This document shows positions 1 through 9,153 of a stretch of 64,000 nucleotides of DNA, in pieces. The stretch lies in contig NZ_BAAAPC010000020.1 in assembly GCF_039530945.1 (NCBI RefSeq), forward strand, positions 1 through 64,000, written 5' to 3'. This stretch comes from Nocardiopsis_C rhodophaea (GTDB lineage: Bacteria; Actinomycetota; Actinomycetes; Streptosporangiales; Streptosporangiaceae). Made by a program: the position numbers and the translations under genes. Position 1 is the first letter of the stretch, and each line of letters starts with the position of its first letter. The notes beneath the pieces were generated by a model. The model made no database searches. It saw nothing but the letters and a program-made list of their open reading frames with translations, and was not told the DNA's origin.

Positions 1-74
1 GGGTTTGATCGTTGGCGTCTCGACAGCGCACATGATCGTCCCAAGGCCGCTCTGTTGTCTGGGGAACGAGGAAA

Positions 75-105
75 CCCGTGGCCGGAACGGTGTTCGAGCC
101 ACGGG
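75..105 (-). terminator. Candidate hairpin after truncated glycosyltransferase
   Basis: An 8-bp inverted repeat CCCGTGGC (75-82) / GCCACGGG (98-105) with a 15-nt loop lies just past the stop of the minus-strand glycosyltransferase. There is no clear T-tract. It may end that transcript, or be chance in GC-rich DNA. Nothing else is seen in bases 1-123. Confidence 0.3.
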
Positions 106-123
106 CTGAGGTTAAACAACAAG

Positions 124-789
124 CTAGTCCACGGGAAGCCGCATGCTCGGCGGCATCGTCGCGCCGATCGTCCAGTTCCCGGTGGTCACGTGCTCTACGA
201 ACGGGGTGTCGAACCGGTCCAGGGTCCAGGTGAGCCATTCGGTGAGGGGATCATCGCGGTGCGCGATCGGCTGCCGGTCGCGCAGCGCCAGGAACCGCTG
301 GCGTCCGTTCGCGTGGACATCGAGCGACCACAGCACGCGCGCGTGCGGTACTCCGGCGACGTGCGCCGCCATGCCCCCGGAGTAGAACAGCTGCTCCCAG
401 AGGACCAGGTCGGGCTGCCAGGAACGGGTGAACTCCACCAGGTCGTCGATGGTGGGGTCGTTGTTGATCAGGGCGAGCACCAACGAGGTCGCCACCGTCT
501 CGAACCCGAGCACGTCCTCCCAGTTGAGCGGGCCCTCGAACTCCTGCGGCAGCCGGGGCGACTGCACGTCGGCCTTGCCGGTACGACTCATGATGTGGTC
601 GCGGAGGTCGGCGATGGCGTGGTCCTGGCCGACCGACACCGGAGTCATTCCGGAGTGGATGATGGCCTCAGCGAGCGAGGGCTGGCTCGCCACCCGCACC
701 TCGTGGCCCGCGGCGGTCAACGCCCAGGCCAGCGGGACCAGATTGAAGTAGTGCGATTTCATGGCGAATGACGTCAGAAGAACACGCAT
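124..789 (-). pseudogene. Glycosyltransferase of the EryCIII/DesVII type, C-terminal half missing
   Basis: The 221-residue product is the N-terminal acceptor-binding half of a GT-B macrolide/aromatic polyketide glycosyltransferase. It starts MRVLLTSFAMKSHYFNLVPL and has the AGHEVRVA strand typical of the family. Full-length members have about 390-430 residues. Here a TAG (126-124) ends the frame before the nucleotide-sugar-binding domain with its HGG motif, and no continuation is seen in 1-123. It follows the P450-like helper gene on the same strand, the usual order of a helper/glycosyltransferase pair. A complete glycosyltransferase lies at 12530-13756. It is probably non-functional, though a rearrangement just outside the window cannot be excluded. 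Confidence 0.75.
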
Positions 790-831
790 CGGATCGTTGC
801 ACTTCCTTACTGGTGAAGGCGGGCTGGCGGC

Positions 832-1617
832 TCAGGATGCGGACGCGGGGACTTCGAGCGGGCCGCGGTTCACGGGTCGGCGTCGGGGATAGACGATTGG
901 GGCCGTGCGCCGGAGGTGGGGCATGAGCTCGGTCAGCGTCCGCAGGGCGCCCTCCGCCTGGAGCGTGGCCAGGGCGACGATGGGATCGTGGTGCGGCCCG
1001 CCGGGGAAGGCGATCGGGGCCGCGGCGTGCGCGCGAGTGATGTCGAAGCGGTCCGGTTCAGGGTGGCGGGCGGGATCACGGCCGATGGCGGCGGTCAGCA
1101 CGGCCACGTGGGCGCCCTTGGGGAGCGTCTGCCCGGCCAGCTCGACCTCCTGCCGGGCGACCCGCGCTTCCACGTGCACGGGCGGGTCGTAGCGGAGGGA
1201 CTCGCGGACCGCCGCGGCGGCGAGGCCGGGGGATTCCCGCAGCCGTTCCCACTGGTCGGGGTGATCGAGCAGAGCGAGGACGGCGTTGCCGATGAGGTGC
1301 GCGGTGGTGGTGACGCCCAGGGCCGAGATCAGCAGGCGCACTCTGGCCAGATCGTCGGAGTCGGCCGGGGCGCCGGTGCTCGGCGCGGGCCGACCGGTGA
1401 GCAGTTCGTCGAGGTCCGCGAGCGCGGCGTCGAGCATGCGCACCGTCTCCACCCGTTGGGCGGTCAGAAGGCTGTCGGGCAGGGCCGACAGCCGGGCGCA
1501 GCGTATGAATAGGCGGGCATCGACCACACCTGACTTTCTCCACCGTCCACAGCGCGAAAACCACAGCCGCGCACTGGCTGCTGCGAAAAGCGTACGAAGC
1601 CCTTCCTGCCAGCTCAA
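832..1617 (-). pseudogene. P450-like glycosyltransferase helper (EryCII/DesVIII type), N-terminus missing
   Basis: The 261 residues align with the C-terminal two thirds of the cytochrome P450 fold: an I-helix region (ISALGVTTTAHLIGNA), an ExxR-like motif (ESLRYDPP) and the heme-loop region FPGGPHHDPIVALA. The cysteine heme ligand is absent, with Asp-Pro in its place. This is the hallmark of DesVIII/EryCII/DnrQ proteins, which activate aminosugar glycosyltransferases rather than oxidise substrates. Family members have about 400 residues. The frame opens with a TTG two codons after an in-frame TAG, so roughly the first 150 residues are gone. It sits directly upstream of the truncated glycosyltransferase, its expected partner. 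No intact copy exists in the window. Confidence 0.7.
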
Positions 1618-2036
1618 CCCCTAAATCGCCTGGCGGCACCCCTGACCGGAGCGGATACGCGCGGTATTCAACTTCCGAGCGTGATCGGCGCCACAAAAAT
1701 CGTACAGAATGTCCAAAATGATCACAATCGCACCATAAACGCGATCAGAACTTTGTTCGGTTTCGTCACGCCGCGCGGTGGCGTGATCGCATTGGCGTAC
1801 GTTGATGTCAAGATACTCGCCCGTGACCACACCAACCCCTGAATAGGGTCCGCCCCCACCCCTAGATCCCGGTCAGACCCTGGCCTCGGCCCGATACCGC
1901 GACTACATTCGGCATCGTTGCGCCTTGTGCCCGGCCCGGTGCGGCTCCGGCCCGAAATCCCCGAGACCGCCCGCACAGGCGCGCAGCACCATCCCCATGT
2001 CCAGCTCGTTGTCTGCCGATGTCTGGTGGTCGAATT
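1618..2036. other. Divergent intergenic region without a gene
   Basis: About 420 bases separate the truncated helper (minus) from the broken rmlA copy (plus). The part at 1680-1800 is less GC-rich than its surroundings and could have held divergent promoters. I see no conserved ORF, no clear operator palindrome and no recognisable remnant of the missing helper N-terminus. Confidence 0.4.
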
Positions 2037-2949
2037 GTGAAGGGCAACATCCTCGCGGGAGGCTCGGGAACGCGGCTCCACCCCGTCACCCTGGGCGTCT
2101 CAAAGCAGCTGATCCCGGTCCACGACAAACCGATGATCTACTATCCGCTGTCCGTCCTGATGCTGGCCGACGTGCGGGACATCCTCGTCATCAGCACGCC
2201 CAACGATCTTCCGCAGTTCCGACGGCTCCTCGGCGACGGCGGTCATCTGGGGCTGAACATCGATTACGCCGAGCAGGCCCACCCCAATGGCATCCCCGAG
2301 GCCATTCACCATCGGCGACGACCACATCGGCGACGACACCGTGGCGCTGGCGCTCGGAGACAACATCTTCCACGGAAATTCCTTCTCTGATCTTCTCGAA
2401 GAAGAAGCACGGCTGACCGAGGGGTGAGTCCTCTTCGGCTTCCAGGTCAAGGACCCCACCCGCTACGGCGTGGGCGAGGCCGACAGCGGGGGCCGGCTCC
2501 TATCCATCGAGGAGAAGCCCGCCAACCCCCGCTCCAACCGGGCGATTACTGGGCTGTACTTCTACGACAACGACGTCGTTGACATCTCCAAGAACCTGCG
2601 GCCCTCCGCCCGCGGCAAGCTGGAGATCACCGACGTCAACCGCGTGTACATGGAGCGCGGCACCGCGCGGCTGGTGGACCTCGGGCGCGGGTTCGCCTGG
2701 CCGGACACCGGCACACACGAGTCCCTCATGGAGGCCGGCCAGTACGTGCGGGTCCTGGAGGAACGCCAGGGCGTCCAGATCGCCTGCGTCGAAGAGGTCG
2801 CCCTGCGCAAGGGCTACATCGATGCCGAGTCCTGCTACGACCTCGGAGCCGCCATCGGCAAGTCCGACTACGGCCAGTACGTCATGAACATCGCCGAGGA
2901 GTTCCGGCAGCGGCCGGTGGACCGGCGGACCGAGCTGACCCAGGCCTAA
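2037..2949 (+). pseudogene. rmlA: Glucose-1-phosphate thymidylyltransferase, first copy, frameshifted and with an internal stop
   Basis: The reading begins at GTG 2037 with the nucleotidyltransferase signature ILAGGSGTRLHPVT and continues KQLIPVHDKPMIYYPLS. An extra A at about 2304 throws it out of frame. The correct sequence (EAFTIGDDHIGDDTVALALG) resumes one frame over and then meets TGA at 2425-2427. It then stays open to TAA 2949, covering GVGEADSGGRLLSIEEKP and the tail. Two independent lesions make a sequencing error unlikely for both. The enzyme would make dTDP-glucose from glucose-1-phosphate and dTTP. The intact copy at 24511-25410 could supply the activity. rmlB follows after 28 bases. 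Confidence 0.85.
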
Positions 2950-2977
2950 CGGAACCCAGGCAGGAGCAAACCACACC

Positions 2978-3970
2978 ATGCGCATCCTCGTGACCGGCGG
3001 GGCCGGGTTCATCGGCTCCAACTACGTTCGCCACCTGCTCGACGGCGACTACCCCGAGCAGGCCGGGGCCGACGTCACCGTGCTCGACAAGCTCACCTAC
3101 GCCGGCAACCGGGAGAACCTGGCGCCCGTCGCTGACCGCCCGCGACTCACCTTCGTCCAGGGCGACATCGCCGACCGCGCGCTCGTCACCGACCTGATGG
3201 CCGGGACCGACCTGGTGCTGCACTTCGCGGCGGAATCCCACGTCGACCGATCGATCGAGGGGTCCGGCGAGTTCGTCACCACCAACGTGCTGGGGACGCA
3301 CACGCTGCTGCAGGCCGCCCTCGACAGCGGCGTCGGCACCTTCGTGCACGTGTCCACCGACGAGGTGTACGGCTCGATCAGCGAGGGCTCCTGGCCGGAG
3401 ACCTGCCCGTTGGAGCCGAACTCCCCCTACTCGGCGTCCAAGGCCTCCTCGGACCTGCTGGCCCGGTCCTTCCACCGCACCCACGGCATCGACGTCCGTA
3501 TGACCCGGTGCTCCAACAACTACGGGCCCTACCAGCACCCCGAGAAGGTCATCCCTCGGTTCGTCAGCAACCTCATCGACGGCGAGCCCGTGCCGCTGTA
3601 CGGCGAGGGGACCAACGTCCGCGACTGGCTGCACGTCGACGACCACTGCCGCGGCATCGCACTGGTCGCCGACAAGGGCCGCCCTGGCGAGGTGTACAAC
3701 ATCGGCGGCGGCACCGAGCTCAGCAACAAGGAGCTGACCGCGCGCCTGCTCGACGCCATGGGCACCGACTGGTCGATGGTGCGCCGCGTCCCCGACCGCA
3801 GGGGGCACGACCTGCGCTACTCCGTCGACATCTCCAAGATCTCCAGCGAGCTCGGCTACGCCCCCCAGGTCCCCTTCGACGAGGGGCTCGCCGCCACCGT
3901 CGCCTGGTACCGCGACCACCCTGAGTGGTGGCGCCCCCTGACCGCCCCGGCCGTCGCCGCCGGAGGCTGA
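2978..3970 (+). CDS. rmlB: dTDP-glucose 4,6-dehydratase
   Basis: This 330-residue extended SDR converts dTDP-glucose to dTDP-4-keto-6-deoxyglucose, the branch point of all deoxysugars in the cluster. The N-terminal Rossmann motif is GGAGFIGSNYVRHLL, the Ser/Thr of the active site lies in HVSTDEVYG, and the catalytic YxxxK is in SPYSASKAS. Length is normal for the family. The start ATG 2978 has AGGAG a few bases upstream. The gene lies in the plus-strand sugar operon between the broken rmlA copy and the 5-epimerase gene. No lesion is seen. Confidence 0.95.
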   Translation: MRILVTGGAGFIGSNYVRHLLDGDYPEQAGADVTVLDKLTYAGNRENLAPVADRPRLTFVQGDIADRALVTDLMAGTDLVLHFAAESHVDRSIEGSGEFVTTNVLGTHTLLQAALDSGVGTFVHVSTDEVYGSISEGSWPETCPLEPNSPYSASKASSDLLARSFHRTHGIDVRMTRCSNNYGPYQHPEKVIPRFVSNLIDGEPVPLYGEGTNVRDWLHVDDHCRGIALVADKGRPGEVYNIGGGTELSNKELTARLLDAMGTDWSMVRRVPDRRGHDLRYSVDISKISSELGYAPQVPFDEGLAATVAWYRDHPEWWRPLTAPAVAAGG

Positions 3971-4047
3971 CCCGATCGCGCCCGCACCGCGCCCAACGTC
4001 AGGCACCGCGATCCGACCGTTCACGGCATAGGAAGAAGCCAACCAGC

Positions 4048-4614
4048 ATGAAGTACAGCGAGCTCGCCGTTGAGGGAGCCTACGAGTTCACCCCCACCGC
4101 GTTCCCCGACGAGCGCGGCCTCTTCGTCTCGCCGTTCCAGGAGCCCACGTTCCTGGAGGCCGTCGGGCAGCCGTTCAACGTCGCCCAGACCAACCACAGC
4201 AAGTCCAAGCGCGGTGTCATCCGGGGGATCCACTACACGGCTGCGCCCGGCCAGACGAAGTACGTCTACTGCCCACGCGGCCGCGCGCTCGACATCGTCG
4301 TGGACATTCGCGTGGGCTCGCCGACGTTCGGCGCCTACGACATCGTCCAGGTCGACCCGGAGTCCTTCCGCGCCGTCTACTTCCCCATCGGGCTGGGGCA
4401 CGCCTTCGTGGCGCTGGAGGACGACACGGTCATGTCCTACATGGTCTCCAGCAGCTACGACCCCAAGCGCGAACTCGCCGTGTACCCACTCGACACGGCC
4501 ATCGGCATCCCGTGGCCCACCGACATCGACCCCATCATCTCGGAGCGCGACAGGGCCGCCCCCACCCTCGAACAAGCCAAGGAACAGGGGCTTCTGCCCA
4601 CCTACGGCGCCTGA
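4048..4614 (+). CDS. dTDP-4-keto-6-deoxyhexose 5-epimerase (or 3,5-epimerase), RmlC/EvaD family
   Basis: The 188-residue cupin-fold epimerase carries the family signatures QTNHSKSKRGVIRGIHY and GLGHAFVALED, including the catalytic His of RGIHY. It inverts C-5 (and possibly C-3) of a 4-keto sugar, giving an L-configured product. Cluster members acting on 3-amino-3-C-methyl sugars (EvaD type) behave as 5-epimerases, and the neighbouring aminotransferase and C-methyltransferase genes favour that reading. The start is chosen at MKYSELAV, preceded by AGGAAG. An upstream GTG in frame would overlap rmlB and adds a basic, unconserved stretch. Confidence 0.88.
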   Translation: MKYSELAVEGAYEFTPTAFPDERGLFVSPFQEPTFLEAVGQPFNVAQTNHSKSKRGVIRGIHYTAAPGQTKYVYCPRGRALDIVVDIRVGSPTFGAYDIVQVDPESFRAVYFPIGLGHAFVALEDDTVMSYMVSSSYDPKRELAVYPLDTAIGIPWPTDIDPIISERDRAAPTLEQAKEQGLLPTYGA

Positions 4615-4660
4615 GCACGCACCCGCCCTGTCCGTCGTCGTTCGGGATCGGACCACACAT

Positions 4661-5588
4661 ATGAAGCAGGAATCCTCCTCCGCCAACGGCCACCACAGCG
4701 TCGTCATCGGGGCGACGGGCAACCTCGGCCGCCACATCTGCGCCGCGTTCACGGCCGCCGGCCACGATGTCGTCGGCGTGGCCCGGTCCGCCGTGGACGA
4801 CATCGCCGCCTCCCGTATCGTTCCCCTCGACGTCGTCGCGAGCGACCCCGCCGAGATCCGCCGGGCGCTCGCCGCACATGACCCCGACGTGGTCGTCAAC
4901 GTGAGCGGCGGCTGGGGCGCGACCGAACAGGAGATGCGCGACGCCCACATCACGCTCGTCGACAACCTGGTCACAGCGGTGGCCGGTCTCGAAGGACGCC
5001 CCCGTCTCGTGCACGTGGGCACGGTCCACGAGTATGGCCCCGTGCCCTCCGGCGTCTCCATCGATGAGAAGCGGCTGCCGGAACCCACCACGCTCTACGC
5101 GCGGACTAAGTTGGCCGGGTCACGCATCGTGCTCGATGCGACCGCGGCTGTGCAGATCGACGGGACCGTGCTGCGCGTCGTCAACGTGTGCGGGCCGGGC
5201 GCCCAGTCGGCCAGCTTCCTCGGTTCTCTGACCTCCCGGTTGTGCGGCACTGTCCCCGGCACACCCATCGAACTGACCATTGCCGACGCCCAGCGCGACT
5301 ACGTGGACGTGCGCGACGTCGCCGACGCCGTCGTCCGTGCCGCCAGCGCCGACGCCATCGGCGAGGCGGTCAGCATGCGCACGTTGCTGACCACCCTGGT
5401 CGAAGCGGCCGGGTTGGACCCCCGGGGACATCGTCGAGATCCCGGCCGAGGTCACCAGCAAGGGCGGGGACTGGACCCGGGTCGACATCACCCGCGCCCG
5501 TGCTCTGCTGGGCTGGGCGCCCTCCACCTCATTGCGCACGTCCCTGGCGGACATGTGCGCGCGGATCCGTACCACGACAGGCACGTGA
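4661..5588 (+). pseudogene. NDP-hexose 4-ketoreductase-like SDR, frameshifted near its C-terminus
   Basis: The N-terminal part is a good extended SDR: GATGNLGRHICAAF for NAD(P) binding, the VHVGTVHEYG strand and YARTK as the YxxxK pair. At a run of five C (5419-5423) one base appears to be in excess. Removing it restores GDIVEIPAEV and a normal tail ending at TGA 5586-5588. As written, the frame runs on in nonsense to 5878 across the next gene. A homopolymer sequencing error is possible, but the neighbouring genes are also damaged. If functional it would reduce the C-4 ketone of the deoxysugar. An intact SDR of similar role lies at 10700-11704. Confidence 0.7.
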
Positions 5589-5648
5589 CCGCTCCGGTCG
5601 CGTGCACCGCGCCCGGCCATCCGGTCGGCACGTTACCGGTGAGGACAT

Positions 5649-7112
5649 ATGACGATTCAGGGCCCGTCCGTGATCGGCACGGAGGCCGCCCCTGCCCATC
5701 CGGGCGCGCGCATGACGCGCTCGCTGCTGGACCCGCACGACTCCATCACCCCGCTGCCGCAGTTCCTGCGGTGGCTGGAGGAATACGGGCGGCAGGACGA
5801 AACCGAGGTCCGCCAGATGCGCCTGGACGAGCTCGACCAGTGGAACATCGACCCCGGCACCGGCAACGTCGGGCATGACAGCGGTCGGTTCTTCACGATC
5901 GAGGGGCTGCGGGCGCACCGACCCGGCGGTCCCGTGGAGCGGTGGACCCAGCCGATCATCCGGCAGCCGGAGATCGGGATCCTCGGCATCCTGGTCAAGG
6001 AGTTCGACGGGGTCCCGCACTGCCTGATGCAGGCCAAGGTGGAGCCGGGCAATTTCAACGGCGTCCAGCTCTCCCCGACAGTGCAGGCCACCCGCAGCAA
6101 CTACACGCGGGTGCACAAGGGGCGTGCGGTGCCCTACCTGGAGTACTTCCGCGATGCCGGTCGCCACCGCGTGCTCGCCGACGTGCTGCAGTCGGAGCAG
6201 GGGACGTGGTTCTACCAGAAGCGCAACCGCAACATGGTCGTGGAGGTCACCGAGGACGTCGAGGTCCTCGACGAGTTCTGCTGGGTGTCGGCGGGCCAGC
6301 TGCACCTACTGCTGACCCACCCCGACCTGGTCAACATGGACAGCCGCACGGTCATGGGGTGCATGCCGATGCGGGCCGCCGACCCCGCCACGGGGGCACC
6401 GGATCCGCGGGCGGACGACGGCGGCCTGCGCGCGTCGGTCGCCCGGTCGACGGCGGAGGCCTCCGACGCGCGGTTCGCGCGGACGCTGCAGTGGATCACC
6501 GACGTCCGCACACACACCGACATGTGGGCCGACCTCATCCCGTTGAACCAGGTCACAGGGTGGGAACTGGCCGATGGCCTCGTCCGCCACACCGACGGGC
6601 TGTTCTTCGAGATCATCGGCGTCGGCATCACAACCGGCGGGCGGGAGGTCCGCCGGTGGACGCAGCCGCTGCTGTATCCGAAGGGCACCGGGCTGGCCGC
6701 GTTCTTCGTGCGGCGGGTCGAGGGCGTGCTGGAGGTGCTGGTGCACGCCCATGTCGAGCCCGGACTCATGGATGTTCTGGAGCTCGGTCCGACGGTGCAG
6801 TGCACCGTCGACAACCACGCCCATCTTCCGGAGGAGCGGCGCCCCCGTTTTCTGGACGCCGCGTTGAACGCCGATCCGGCCGCGATCCGCTTCGACACGC
6901 TGCTGTCGGAGGAGGGCGGCCGGTTCCACCACGCCCGCACCCGCTACCTGGTCGTGGAGACAACGGAGGACCGCACCGTGGACGCCGGGCCAGAGCACCG
7001 GTGGATGACCCTGCGTGAGATGTCGCTGCTGATGCGTCACAGCAACTACGTGAACGTGGAGGCGCGCACCCTCGTGGCGTGCCTGCACAGCCTGCTCAAA
7101 GGCAACGGGTAA
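5649..7112 (+). CDS. NDP-hexose 2,3-dehydratase
   Basis: This 487-residue protein of the EvaA/TylX3/DnmT family removes the C-2 hydroxyl of dTDP-4-keto-6-deoxyglucose, the first committed step to 2,6-dideoxysugars. It is built from two homologous halves: the first has ERWTQPIIRQPEIGILGILV and VEPGNFNGVQLSPTVQAT, the second RRWTQPLLYPKGTGLAAFFV and VEPGLMDVLELGPTVQCT. This is the expected internal duplication. Length is normal. The start ATG 5649 follows GAGG. It closes the plus-strand sugar operon and is followed at once by a strong hairpin. Confidence 0.93.
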   Translation: MTIQGPSVIGTEAAPAHPGARMTRSLLDPHDSITPLPQFLRWLEEYGRQDETEVRQMRLDELDQWNIDPGTGNVGHDSGRFFTIEGLRAHRPGGPVERWTQPIIRQPEIGILGILVKEFDGVPHCLMQAKVEPGNFNGVQLSPTVQATRSNYTRVHKGRAVPYLEYFRDAGRHRVLADVLQSEQGTWFYQKRNRNMVVEVTEDVEVLDEFCWVSAGQLHLLLTHPDLVNMDSRTVMGCMPMRAADPATGAPDPRADDGGLRASVARSTAEASDARFARTLQWITDVRTHTDMWADLIPLNQVTGWELADGLVRHTDGLFFEIIGVGITTGGREVRRWTQPLLYPKGTGLAAFFVRRVEGVLEVLVHAHVEPGLMDVLELGPTVQCTVDNHAHLPEERRPRFLDAALNADPAAIRFDTLLSEEGGRFHHARTRYLVVETTEDRTVDAGPEHRWMTLREMSLLMRHSNYVNVEARTLVACLHSLLKGNG

Positions 7113-7114
7113 CA

Positions 7115-7158
7115 CCGTCGCCCCCTCCGCTATCGGAACCGGGCGGAGGGGGCGACGG
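7115..7158 (+). terminator. Strong hairpin between convergent sugar genes
   Basis: A perfect 16-bp inverted repeat (7115-7130 with 7143-7158, loop 12) sits directly after the 2,3-dehydratase stop and before the 3' end of the convergent C-methyltransferase gene. It probably ends transcripts from both sides. There is no marked T-tract, as is common in actinomycetes. Confidence 0.75.
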
Positions 7159-7193
7159 ACACCAAGAAGAAGCGAGGCAGTGGGGATTCTCCG

Positions 7194-8426
7194 TCAGGCC
7201 ACCTCGATCTTGGGGAGCGGGAACACCAGATTCCCGCCGTTGGCCAAGAAATCGCGCTCCCGCTCGATGAACCCGTTGCGATAGATCCACGGAAGCACCA
7301 GGAGCTGGTCAGGGCGACGGGACTTGGCCTCCTCCTCAGAAACGATGGGGATGCCCGTACCCGGGGTGAAACGACCGGACTTCTCCGGACTGACTTCACC
7401 GATGCACGGGAGGTCGTCCTCGGTGAGGCCGCAGTACTGCAGAATCACGTTTCCCTTGGTCGACGCACCATAGCCGAGGGTCAGCTTCCCGGCCTTACGC
7501 GAATCGTCGAGGAAGCGCAGCAGGCGGTCACGATATTCGGGGACGCGCTTAGCGAAGGCTTCGTAGGGAGCCAAGCTGTCCAGCCCGAGTCGGCTCTCGC
7601 GAGCACGCAGCCGGACGATGTTCTCCATGTCCACCCGGTGGCGCTCCGGACGCTTGGCCAGGATCACGCAGAGGCTGCCGCCGTACACGTCGTTGACCTC
7701 GGCACTGATGACGTCCAGTCCGACCCGTTCCGCCATCCATTCGATCTGCTGCAGCGCGTAGAACTCCAGGTGCTCGTGGCACACGATGTCATAACCGGTG
7801 GTCTCCAGCATCGACGGCATATAGCTCTGCTCAATCATCCACACCCCGTCGTCGTCGAGGATGTCGTGGACGTCCTGCATGAACTCCAACGGGCGCGGAA
7901 GGTCGTAGAACATCGCGATCGAGGTGACGATCTTCGCCTTCCGATCTCCGTACACGTCGGCGTAGGCCTTGCGGGAGAAGAAGTCAGTGATCAGATCTGA
8001 ATTCTCCGGGTAGAGCTCGCGGAATTTTCCTCCGCTCGGGTCGATACCGACCAATGTGAGACCGATATCCGGATAGGCGTGCAGCAGCGTACCGTCATTG
8101 CTTCCGATATCCACCACGATATCGCCGCGCTCGAGGTCGACCCGGTCCGTAACCGCCGCGACCTTGCCCGCCAGGTGCTTGATCATGAATTCCCGGATAC
8201 CGGAGCGATACCCGTACTGCTCCCCGTACATGCTTCCGAAGTCGGCGGTGTGCCGGAGCTGGACGAGGCCGCAGCCGCTCGGAGAACACTTGACGAGTTC
8301 GAGGGGGGACATGGGGACGCTCGCTTCCCTGCTGGTGGGAAAAACGCTGGTGACCGCCTGCGATCCGAGGTCCAGGACGGTGATCAGTTCACGATTGTCG
8401 CAGACACGGCAGCTGTCGATGATCAT
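7194..8426 (-). CDS. NDP-hexose 3-C-methyltransferase (EvaC/TylC3 type)
   Basis: The 410-residue SAM-dependent enzyme adds a methyl group to C-3 of a 4-keto-2,6-dideoxysugar, giving the branched carbon of vancosamine- or mycarose-type sugars. It has the three typical parts: a zinc-binding N-terminus (CRVCDN and CSPSGC), a central methyltransferase fold with VVDIGSNDGTLL, and a C-terminal domain with YGASTKGNVILQYCGL. Length equals that of family members. ATG 8426 is chosen because GACCTGGAGGAAGA precedes it; the upstream extension is not conserved-looking. It is divergent from the cyclase operon across a 245-base region that should hold promoters for both. Confidence 0.9.
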   Translation of the reverse strand: MIIDSCRVCDNRELITVLDLGSQAVTSVFPTSREASVPMSPLELVKCSPSGCGLVQLRHTADFGSMYGEQYGYRSGIREFMIKHLAGKVAAVTDRVDLERGDIVVDIGSNDGTLLHAYPDIGLTLVGIDPSGGKFRELYPENSDLITDFFSRKAYADVYGDRKAKIVTSIAMFYDLPRPLEFMQDVHDILDDDGVWMIEQSYMPSMLETTGYDIVCHEHLEFYALQQIEWMAERVGLDVISAEVNDVYGGSLCVILAKRPERHRVDMENIVRLRARESRLGLDSLAPYEAFAKRVPEYRDRLLRFLDDSRKAGKLTLGYGASTKGNVILQYCGLTEDDLPCIGEVSPEKSGRFTPGTGIPIVSEEEAKSRRPDQLLVLPWIYRNGFIERERDFLANGGNLVFPLPKIEVA

Positions 8427-8671
8427 TCTTCCTCCAGGTCGTGTTCCACCACCGAGCAGACTCAGGGGCGCAAAACGAACATCACAGGAGCACCTAGAAA
8501 CCTGATCGAATATCACTGGACGTCGGCGACCTGCGCCCACCCCGCACGCGCTCAGGAATCGAGCAGCGATTCAGTCGGTCTTGAGGACCGCTTGTCACGT
8601 TAGGCGCAGAGAAGTCCTGCGGCCCCGAAATTATCGGTGCCGGATTTCACGGACGGTGAGGTGGACTGTCA

Positions 8672-9100
8672 ATGAGTGATTCTGCGCCGCTGAAGGTGGC
8701 CTACGGAGACGTCGAACCAACTCGGCGCCAGGGAGGGGAGATCCGCGTGCTTCTGACCCCCGCATCCGTGGGGGCGACCGCCGGATTCATGGGCGTGCTG
8801 ACGATAGGCCCCGGAGAGTACGTCTCCGAGCATTACCACCCCTATTCCGACGAATTCCTCTTCGTCAGCGAGGGGGCGGTCGACGTCCGGCTCGACGGGG
8901 AGCATGTGCGCCTGGAAGCCGACGACGCCCTGATGGTGCGCCGCGGCACCCGGCACCGCCTGTCGTGTGGTGGTACTCAGGCGGCGAAGCTCGTCTTCCA
9001 CCTCGGCCCGCTCGCACCGCGTCCGAACCTCGGCCACGTGGACACCGAACCACTTCCCCATCCTGAGGCACCGGTGCCGAAGGTCGGCGGTCAGGGCTGA
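8672..9100 (+). CDS. Cupin polyketide cyclase/chaperone, TcmJ / WhiE-ORFII type
   Basis: A 142-residue single-domain cupin. The metal-binding pattern is visible as EHYHPYSDEFLFVSEGAVDV (two His and Glu) followed by RGTRHRLSC. In tetracenomycin and spore-pigment clusters such proteins accompany the TcmN and TcmI cyclases and improve correct folding or cyclisation of the nascent poly-beta-ketone. Here it is first in a plus-strand operon with exactly those two partners. The start ATG 8672 has GGTGAGGTGG upstream. Its precise catalytic role in this pathway is an inference from family and context. Confidence 0.85.
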   Translation: MSDSAPLKVAYGDVEPTRRQGGEIRVLLTPASVGATAGFMGVLTIGPGEYVSEHYHPYSDEFLFVSEGAVDVRLDGEHVRLEADDALMVRRGTRHRLSCGGTQAAKLVFHLGPLAPRPNLGHVDTEPLPHPEAPVPKVGGQG

Positions 9101-9153
9101 ACGTTCACATCACATCGCATCGCGCCACGGAACCGCGGAAGTGAGGTCAGATC

